Origin: Nipponacmea schrenckii
Lineage: Eukaryota; Mollusca; Gastropoda; Lottiidae
DNA: 64,000 nt
Assembly: GCA_030562195.1 (NCBI GenBank)
Contig: JAUJPP010000003.1
Span: 39,252,602-39,316,601 of the forward strand
Direction of reading: 5' to 3'
Part shown: positions 22,820-31,200 of the stretch, in pieces
How the letters are laid out: each line of letters begins with the position of its first letter
Position numbering within the stretch: the stretch's first letter is position 1
The notes under the pieces: model-generated
Told to the model about the DNA's origin: nothing
Seen by the model: the letters and a program-made list of their open reading frames with translations, nothing else
Databases searched by the model: none
Program-made: the position numbers and the translations under genes

Positions 22820-23022
22820 TGTTACGTAAGCGGTATTGAGAAACGGACTTTACCGCATCACTGACTAATATATATAATGTATTATTACGCACCACGTGCA
22901 GTGTAAACTAGTATGTACTATATCGGGGCTTGATAATAAAAGGTGTCATATTTTAGATGTTATTAATTGGAAGCCAGATTGGTTTTACCCAAGCATTAGA
23001 TTGCTGTTGTAACATCGTAACA
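22820..23022 (+). repeat. 3' LTR of the gypsy element
   Basis: 203 bp, same as the 5' LTR except for one base. It is followed directly by the ACGTT target duplication at 23023-23027. Confidence 0.95.
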
Positions 23023-23420
23023 ACGTTATCTGATATTTGTGACGGTTGATCTTTTTATAATTTATAACTAAAATTATCTGATATTTGAGGTGGTGTGAAC
23101 TAGTAGTAATATATAACTAACATTAACTGATGATATTTGTGATGGTGTGATCTAGTAGTAATATATAACTAAGCTTAACTGATATTTGTGATGGTGTGAT
23201 TTAGTAGTACTATATAACTAACATTAATTGATGATATTTGTGATTGTGTGATCTAGTACCGGTAGTAATATATTACTAATATTATCTGATATTTGTGATG
23301 GTGTGATATAATTGTTACATATAACTAACATTAACTAATGATATTTGTGATGATGTGATCTAGTAGTAATATATAACTGATGATAGTTGTGATGATTGGA
23401 TACAGTGTTAATATCATTTT
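23023..23420 (+). repeat. 52-bp minisatellite, copy A, right part
   Basis: It continues the array that was split by the gypsy insertion, with the same 52-bp units. It ends in a shared non-repetitive block (AATATCATTTTTAATAATAC) that is also found at the end of copy B near 37860. Confidence 0.9.
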
Positions 23421-24722
23421 TAATAATACAAGTATGATTTTTTTCCATTTTACATTTCACGTTGTATAACTGGATTGTTATATTTTTTATTTACTTATAT
23501 TAATGATTTTATATGTGATTTATTGTAATATAATAGTTTACTAATAGTCTACTGTAAATACACGCTTCTGGATGTCTAGATGCCATCATCTGCAGGTCTA
23601 AATTATTAATAGATGTAATGCATGATTCCAAACAAATTCTGCATCTAGGTCAGGTGGAAATTCCAAATGTCATTACAAAGTACTGGGTTTAATTGCCTGC
23701 AGATGCCCTTGAGCAATGATGGGCTGTAAAACTGAAACATTAAGGGTCATGACGGTTATACACAGGTACCGTCTACCCCTGTATATTTTGGGTCTGTGGA
23801 ATATAATAAAGGGGGGTCTACGGGTTCTAGTTAGGTCTTCGGAATCTAGTATAGGCGGTCTGCGGATTTTAGTTGGGCCTGTGGAATCTGGTATAGGTGG
23901 TCTGCAGATTCTAGTTAGGTCTTCGAAATCTAGTTAAGGGGTCTGCGGGTTTTAGTTGGGTCTGCGGAATCTGGTTTAGGGGGTCTGCCGATTCTAGTTG
24001 GGTCTGCGGAATCTAGTATAGGGGGTCTGCCGATTCTAGTTTGTGTCTGGTGGGGTCTCGTTGGGGTCTGCGGATTCTAGTATAGAGGGTCTGCGGAGTC
24101 TAATTTAGGTCTTCGGACTATACAGGTCGGAAACTTTCTATCATCGGATGATGATGTGATTACGTGCTTGAAGCTGTGCCGCAATAATTTACGTTTTTCC
24201 CCGTATGATCTGTGTCCACATGAATTGTGTGCCTAGAATAGCGTGTCAAACCCAATTAACTGCTAAACTACTTCCGACCCCACATTTAACAAAAATTAGC
24301 CATAACATCTCGAAATATTTACCGAGTAGCAAGAAGGTTGTTGGAAAATCGTAACTAACAAATGAAATTGAAAACGCAATAAATACTTCATTGATTTAGT
24401 TTAAAAAATACTAGAGAACAATTTTCAAGTTGATCATCGAACAGATAAAATAAATTCAATTAGAGAACATCGAGCTTTGCGTCTGGGCAAGGGAGACAAA
24501 TATATTAAACAACGCACCTTGAATAATCAATATATTTAATATGTGGAATATTAAAATAGTCAATAAATTTACGGGCTTAATCATCACACCTATTACAATA
24601 CAATATTATTATCCAGAACTCAAATTTAAATACAATTTTCCTAGTCTCAATCAATCTTCTAGAAAATCGAAATCTATTTAAAATTTTCTTGGAACATCCG
24701 ATATACACATTGTCTACATTTA
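23421..24722 (+). repeat. Segmental duplication copy A, unique part with a G-rich array
   Basis: It aligns with 37850-39142 with few differences. Within it, 23815-24120 is a G-rich array of roughly 40-bp units built from GGGTCTGCGGATTCTAGT and GGAATCTAGTATAGG; the paralogue is 38285-38560. Homology with copy B stops near 24722, after CACATTGTCTACATTTA. No gene was recognised in either copy. Confidence 0.9.
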
Positions 24723-24837
24723 CTAACCCTTTCAACCCTATAAGCCGGTATACCGGCTTATCCTTATATGATATATACCCGAGGAGCCGGTAAACCGGCT
24801 GTTGTCAAGTGACGTCATACAACTGCTCTGCTCGCCA

Positions 24838-25480
24838 CGCCACGCCACCGAGTCAACTCTCTACATACGGGGACCTGGTCACCTGGCCAAGTTGGGGAAA
24901 TTTCCCTCCAGAGTACGGTAATTTCGACTAAAAAGAGATGGGAGATGGCCCGATCAGCCAGTCTTCCTCCAAGCGGAAACTCGGTCGGCCTCGGTTCGGA
25001 TGAACTAAAAAGTGGGTATGTTTTAATATTGCCGAAAAAAAGTTGAAAGAGAGAGAAAAAAAAGCAAGAGCTCCGTCCGTCTAGTTGCGGATAAATCTCC
25101 TAGTCGGGGGACATGTCTCTACCGAGTACGACACCCCGAATCGTACAAACCCAAGTCGTCTGCAAGCAGATTTTCGTGCTTTCGAAAGACACCTGCCGAA
25201 AAATACAGGTCGGACACACACCACCCCAGTCACTTGGGAAGAGCGAGGAGGGGCATAATCGTTCTGTCGCCCGTCTCGGAGATGGAGACGCGGACGTCGT
25301 GGGACGAGATTCCGACTTAGAAGCGTTCATCCGTAAGCCCCAGAACAAAGGCAAAGCCTCAAAGGCAATAAACCACCAAGCACCAAGGCTTTCAATCCCG
25401 CACAAACGTTCCTCTCGTACTTATCAATCCTAACCGCTCATAGCCGCTCGTTCGTAAAGAGTTACTTACCAGTAGGGTTT
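24838..25480 (-). rRNA. 28S rDNA 3' end with downstream spacer, partial and displaced
   Basis: On the minus strand 25480 down to about 25095 is the 3' end of a 28S rRNA gene: a sarcin-ricin-loop region (GTACGAGAGGAAC, with one change in this copy), then GAACGCCTCTAAG and the A+G-rich GCTTGCAGACGACTTG block near the 3' terminus. 25094-24838 is spacer shared with 42502-42739. The 28S is cut at the CAGTAGGG position and continues as unrelated TTTTTATAAAATCATTT. The fragment cannot encode a full rRNA and is likely a pseudogene. It departs from the usual animal sequence between the loop and the 3' end, and the copy at 42.7-43.1 kb shares those changes. Confidence 0.8.
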
Positions 25481-25831
25481 TTATAAAATCATTTCAAATG
25501 ACAGTCTCAAAGTGCCCTAGCAATGTTTCAATCTTCCATGCACTGAAGATGAGAAATGTCTTTCCCAGCTATTTTTTATGTTTATATACTTTATTTATGT
25601 ACATATCTATACTTCATCTCTGATTTTATGAGAAGATTTGTGTATACTCTCAATTGTGTATAAAATAGACTTATGTAATTAATAATTTATATCTATATTA
25701 CAAAATCATGTATAGCACATTTACATTCATTCTTTACTATCATCTCTATATGTCAACAATTCTTATTATTACCTCAATATTAGCATATACCATTATTGTA
25801 CTTATGTTGTCAAATAATTTCGTGTTGACTT
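25481..25831. other. Gene-free A+T-rich spacer
   Basis: No supported gene. The first bases (AAAATCATTT) are shared with the sequence next to the second 28S fragment at 43122-43132, just before the assembly gap. Confidence 0.5.
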
Positions 25832-26080
25832 GTTGAGAGTTCTGGCGTGGGGATTTTACATATTACTAAAGGATCTTTACTTTCGTGAGGTAACTGACTT
25901 CACAAAATTAATACACACAATTATATCTATATACCCGCGCACGTGCATATGTAAGCCCCAGAAAGAACGTAGAAAGAACGTTCTGGAAAGTTCTAGAAAT
26001 CATTACAAAATGTGGTTTAGTGTCGAGAGTTCTGGCGTGGGCACTTTACATTACTAAAGGATCTTTCCTTTCGTGAGGTC
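25832..26080 (+). repeat. 186-bp tandem duplication carrying heat-shock-type elements
   Basis: A block with GAGAGTTCTGGCGTGGG, TTACTAAAGGATCTTT and CTTTCGTGAGGT occurs at 25836-25891 and again at 26021-26078, a shift of about 186 bp. The second unit is partial. The heat-shock-element run lies between the two blocks. Confidence 0.75.
25976..25998. promoter_or_regulatory. Perfect five-unit heat shock element motif
   Basis: Five alternating pentamers are in exact register: GAA (25976-25978), TTC (25981-25983), GAA (25986-25988), TTC (25991-25993) and GAA (25996-25998), each separated by two bases. This is the nGAAnnTTCn pattern bound by heat shock factor trimers. A further AGAAAGAACG lies just upstream. 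No heat-shock gene follows; the next recognisable coding block is the GPCR exon at 26150. Confidence 0.6.
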
Positions 26081-26149
26081 TTTCTAGCTCTTGATCATAA
26101 CTCACATCAAAACATCATTATCAGCTATATTTTTCTTTCTCTTTTCAGG

Positions 26150-26332
26150 TTCGTGGCGATAGTTTTTCCAATAAAAGATCACATTTTGTGTACAAGAAAA
26201 AAGATTATTTGTGTTATTATGTTAATTTGGCCTGCAGCAGTTGTTTGTGAACTGCATACAGTTTTATTTAACAGAGTTATCCCTCTTAGACCAGGTCACG
26301 AGATAGCCCGGTATCAGTTGATTTTTCCCTAG
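26150..26332 (+). pseudogene. Class A neuropeptide GPCR exon (end of TM3 to second extracellular loop)
   Basis: After a strong acceptor (TTTTTCTTTCTCTTTTCAG) the frame reads R-FVAIVFPIKDHILCTRKK, which fits the residues after the D/E-R-Y motif and intracellular loop 2. TM4 follows (IICVIMLIWPAAVVC, with the conserved W and P), then a loop ending YQLIFP and a TAG at 26330-26332. An exon start within the DRY motif is common in peptide receptors of the TRH/ghrelin/neuropeptide type. The loop-2 cysteine expected just before the final block is replaced by Y, and the stop truncates the protein before TM5. No TM1-3 or TM5-7 exon was found nearby. It is most likely a stranded pseudo-exon. Confidence 0.65.
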
Positions 26333-26479
26333 TCATCTATCGGTATTTTTATCCTTTAAGTATGTGGAAAGTGGTATTTATTTTATTTTTTACCAATTGT
26401 AACTCAGATTGTCTTGTATTGTGTTATTAAATTACAACAATTACAATCATTCCTAAAAATAAGTGTATCCACTGGCGAC
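26333..26479. other. Short spacer
   Basis: No feature seen. Confidence 0.4.
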
Positions 26480-27160
26480 AAAAATTGGTCGGCCAGTAAA
26501 GTAATGAGGAAGTCACAATTGGAAAAATCTGGCAGTTACAGCGCAGGTAGCCAACTATCTGAAGTTATTTTCTGCCAAATTTTAGGTCCATACCTTGAAA
26601 ACTCTGGCAGTTACACCGCTTTTGGTGTTCAGCTTTTTCCCCAACCAAAATACCAGCTATTTTCAACTTGAAAATTCGGGCCGAACTTCAAAACCGTTTT
26701 TGTCGAAAAAGTGAAAAAAACTCGAAAATACGTTTCTGCCTGAAAAAGACGTAGAAATAGAATATCTTTCTTTTTATTAAAAATGTTGTCGATAGGATCA
26801 AAACTCGCCGAGTTATGACCATTTTAGTGTGGAGGGTCGGTGTCGGCAACCAGCTTTACCAAAACTTAGAACTGGTGCCACTCAAAAACTACTGGAGATG
26901 TAAACATGAAATTTGAAATGCAGGTAGCCAACTATCTGAAGTTATTCTCTGCCAAAAATTTTAGGTCCATACCTTAAAAAACTCTGGCAGTTACAGAGCT
27001 TTTGGTGTCCAGCTTTTTCCCCAACAAAATATCAGCGATCTTCCATCTTGAAAATTCAAGTCGAACTTCAAAACCGGTGAAAAAGTGAAAAAAAAAAATC
27101 GAAAATATGTTTCTGCCTGAAAAAGACGTAGAAATGGATTATCTAATGGCCATGTTAGTG
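26480..27160 (+). repeat. Dispersed repeat R2, two tandem copies
   Basis: About 26520-26830 and 26915-27150 repeat the same blocks (GCAGGTAGCCAACTATCTGAA, TTTTCCCCAAC, CTTGAAAATTC, GAACTTCAAAACC, CTGCCTGAAAAAGACGTAG). A third copy lies at 6710-6890. It is non-coding. Confidence 0.75.
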
Positions 27161-27299
27161 CGGGGGTGGGGGTCGGTCACCAGCCTATGTAGTCCTATAG
27201 TGGCTTGTTGAGCATTACCAAAACTTTGAACTGGTGCCACTCGAAAACTACTCGAGTACTCCAGATACATGTCAGAAGAGATTTAAAATTTAAACAAAA

Positions 27300-27590
27300 C
27301 TTTTTATGGTATATAGGACTTAGTCCAGTAAAACATTTTATGCTAATGATTGTATTAAGTCCGTTCTATTTTTAGAAATCCTCTTTCTCCCTTCCTTTGG
27401 GGGTTTTTGCATTCCCATTTTAGACTTATTTTGGTCTAGATGTGAAATTTGATGTCTGAAATTGCATTTTCTTTCAGAATTTCTGAGATAATAAGAAATT
27501 TTATTGGCGGAAGGTTATTTCTAAAAATTAGTGGTTTTGTAGGAAGTGACAGTCAAGCGGATGTTGATAAAATGTAGTGGTTTACTTTAA
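27300..27590 (+). repeat. Dispersed repeat R1, copy 3
   Basis: It matches 340-612 and the inverted 5935-6120. It ends in GTGACAGTCAAGCGGATG and TTGATAAAATGTAGTGG. The end motif TGTTGATAAAAT is inverted at 28150-28163 at the right end of R3, so R1 plus R3 here might be one element with short inverted ends. Confidence 0.65.
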
Positions 27591-27603
27591 TTTTGAATTG
27601 TTC

Positions 27604-28173
27604 AAAATTTTCATGGTCATTCTATATTGAATTTTTGTACAGAAACCAGATTTCTGGAAAAAATTATAGAAAGGTTGAATTTCGTGATTTAACATGGAAA
27701 TAGATGGCAAATGAATTGGTGGACCGAGTCCATATACCGGAAATGAATCCTGATGAAGGAAAGATAACTCCAATGACAAGCGATAACTCTAATTTCTACA
27801 AACTTGGAAGTAAATAATGGACAAAACCTTCACTTTTGAGAGTTTTTCTTGCATTATTTCAATACAGGTTAAGAAATAAAGGTATAAAAATATATCATGT
27901 TTTAATGCAGGAACTCTCGTGAAAAGGTAATCACAACTTAACTTGTTGTCAAGTCCATGTTGTCAGGGTCGACGTTTTTGATTGTCAATTGTCATATTAT
28001 TACAGCTACAGACCTATTTGGGAAATTATATGCCAATACTAATATTTTTGATATTAGTAATTATAATTTTATAGTGGTTGTATTATATTACAGGATAATA
28101 CAAGTGTATTGAATACATATTGTATACCGTACATCAGACGTTGATCGATTTTATCAACATCAAGAATTTTCTG
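27604..28173 (+). repeat. Dispersed repeat R3, copy 2 (about 570 bp)
   Basis: It is nearly identical to 16164-16733. Its right end lies 54 bp before the proposed start codon of the FYVE gene, so this repeat would supply the gene's proximal upstream sequence. Confidence 0.85.
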
Positions 28174-28227
28174 CAAACACAGAATCTGATTGAAAAGTTG
28201 AATCTTTACAAAAAAGAACCTTGAGAA

Positions 28228-31200
28228 ATGGAACATATTAAAGAAAAATTTCGGGATTTGGAAAAAAGGTATCTGTTGTTTAATAATGTAATTATTTCTG
28301 ACACGCTTTCATAAGATTCTCTAAGTATTTATAGGAATATGCATTTTTCTCATTCGAAGCTATGTTTAGGCCTATTAATTAGAATTGAAAATGAATCAGG
28401 AAAGAATCTTAGAGAAGTTTGAAAAAAAATTTGCAGACAAAAGATTGAAAATGGAAGGATGTTATATTTCACTTCGCTTATGAGCTTGGTGTTAGATAGC
28501 ACACTATTAAATGAAGGTTGCAAAGTTGACAAACCACATTAGGTGATATCAAATGCTTAAGTTTCACAGGTAAAGATATTGCAAAATGTAGGCTACTGAA
28601 CCAGATTGCATATGCCATCAAATGATGACTTAAAGAGATTGTTAAGAGGTTTTCTAATTTTTTATACACCCACAAACTTTTTGGGATGTATAGGCCTATT
28701 GTAATCACCCTGTGGTCCCGTGGTTTGTTCACATTTGTTTCTGCTCACTCTACAGGCTTTACGGCTTTACAAATTCTTAGGATTGTTTCCTTGTGGGTTA
28801 GTGTCATTTTGAAGATGATCCCTATCAATTTTCGTGATGATCTGATAATTTTTTCACCGAAATATTGTGTCTGACTTGGCGTTTTTCACTCCATTACCCA
28901 TAGGGTGCCACTCATGCTCACTCTACATGCTACAATTCTTAATGAATTCTTTTGGTTTTTATTTTGTGGGTCAGTGTCATTATTAGGATGAACCCATATC
29001 GATTTTCGTGAAGATCCGATAATTTTTCACCAAAATATTGTTTCCAACTTCCATTTTCACAATATTAGCTATAATGTGCAACTCCGCTCACTCTATACAG
29101 GCAACAATTATTTACAGATTCTTTTGATTTAATCTTGTCTTCTTAAAATTCTCCATAGAATAGACATGAACCAAAATGTGAATGGACAACTAACAATGAA
29201 TTGTACTTGCAATCAAAGCTGCTGTTGGGCGTATGTCATCTTGCTTTGCAAGACTATCTTTAAATATGTGTAGCAGGGACATTGATGTCATCCTTTTTCA
29301 TTGACTCTCATTTAGATGTATGTGGCTATTTTAATTCTGCTTAAAGTAAGTGTTTTATGATGACACTATCACTAAAGCTGTGAGAAACTTTGCTATCATA
29401 AAACACATTGTTTTAGTGGAACTGATTGAATGGTGCAAATCAAGGCTATCAGTGTCCCCTATATCCATGAATTTTCAAAAAAAAGTCAATATTGATCCTT
29501 TTTTTTTATTTCAGGTGTTCTGAATTACTTACAGTAAATGAGAACCTAGAAAAGGACCTAAAAAATAAAAATTCATTAGCTAAAGAGGCAATAGTAAATT
29601 TAGCGAGGCTGACATTAAAACATGATAATGAAGTTGAAAAGCATCAATATCATTTAGCTATAGCTAAATATAAAATAAAAGAGTTACAATCCACACATCA
29701 AGATACATTATTGCAACTAGAATGTATAAAAACAAACATTTTGTTAGAACTTAAGTCAGATTTCAATATTCATGATTTTAGTCAATGTTTACAATCATAT
29801 TTAATAAGAGCAATGATTGAAAAACAGAGTCTAAATGAGGAAATATTGGAATTGAAGGCAACTGTTAGCCAGAAAATGATCGAAGTTTTAGATTCTCATC
29901 ATAAAATAAAAAGTCTAAGGACAGAAATCAGTGATAAAGAGGAAGCAGAAGAAATATTAAACAGGAAAGTTATAACTATGTATGAAGGTATTGAAGAGTT
30001 AAAGACATGTTTGAAATATTCTGAAGACAATACCTTGAAATTTAAAACAGTTCTAGAGAATCAAAACAAGACTATTGTTGAATTGTATAAAGAATTGGAT
30101 ACTAATTCTCAGGTAGGTTTGATTGATGTTTATAGTTTTTCTGCACATGAATCACGTATTTATCAATGCTGTTCAGTGTGCAATAAGGACATTTTGCCAG
30201 GGTAACAGCATTAGATTACAGTCTGTACCAAAAAGGCCATGATTTATTGTCCCATCTGATGGACTTAAAGCTTTTTCCATATCAGCCCCCCTGACCTGCA
30301 TCAGTTTAAAGGTGGAAACTGGGTTAAATAAATATTAGGTTTTATCTTAACTCATAATAACTATGATTGTTTTAAATATCTGTATATTTCAGAATTCTGT
30401 TAATGATAAGTCAGACATTATGGTGGTATTATATAAGGTATTTGAAATGGTACAAACTCAAACTTCTCAACTAGCACAATTTAAATCAGAAAATACAGAA
30501 CTTCTGAATAGACTGGAGAATTTTCAAAGTGGAGAAAGAGAAAAAAATACGAAAATACAAGAATTAATGCAAGAGCTATCAAATATTAAAAAACAACATA
30601 GTCATGAGATATCTTTAAATATAGACCAACATAAATCATCTAATAAGAAAATATCTAGTTTAGAAGAATCTTTACTAAAGAGCAATAAAGAAAATACAGA
30701 CTTAATGAAAAATCAAAACATCTTAACAATAGAACTCAGTGACTTAAAGGAAAAATACACTGCTCTTATTCTAGATAAATCTCAATTAGAAATATCTCTG
30801 AAAAAAAGTGAAGAACATTTGCAAAAAAAAAGTTCTGAAGTTGTGAATGAAAGGAAACATTTAGAAAGTCAATTGAAAACATTAAAATCAGAATTAGTAT
30901 CAAAGACTGATGAAGTTAATGATTTGAGGTCTCAGGTTAATGTTTTGAATGACAAAAATTCAAATCTATCAAAGCACATTCAAGACATAAGTCCAAAGCT
31001 TGATTCTTCAGATGCATTAGTTAAAGAGTTGACTGAAAACCTGGAAAGTAAAAGATTAAAAATTGAGAAGGAACAATTTAACAGTGAAAAGCAACTATCA
31101 GATTTAAATCAGCAGTTAGCAAATGAAGAAAAATTAAAAAGAGAATTACGAAAAGAATGTGATGTATTGAAAAAAGAACTAAAGGCAGCAAACTCAAGAA

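Larger units (their letters stand above)
18307..23022 (+). mobile_element. Nearly intact young Ty3/gypsy LTR retrotransposon
   Basis: The element is 4716 bp. It has two 203-bp LTRs beginning TGTTACG and ending GTAACA, a tRNA-type primer binding site next to the 5' LTR, a gag frame, a pol frame with protease, RT, RNase H and integrase in the Ty3/gypsy order, a polypurine tract next to the 3' LTR and a 5-bp target duplication. I count one difference between the LTRs (near position 110 of the LTR), so the insertion is young. Gag and pol share one frame and are divided by a single TGA. No envelope-like gene follows pol. Confidence 0.96.

Noticed and set aside
18307..23022. Endogenous retrovirus with an envelope gene
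   Set aside because: No frame follows pol before the polypurine tract; the element is a simple gypsy LTR retrotransposon.
25100..25433. Two overlapping frames of about 100 residues on opposite strands
   Set aside because: The sequence is 28S rDNA; similar frames recur at 42720-42996 for the same reason.
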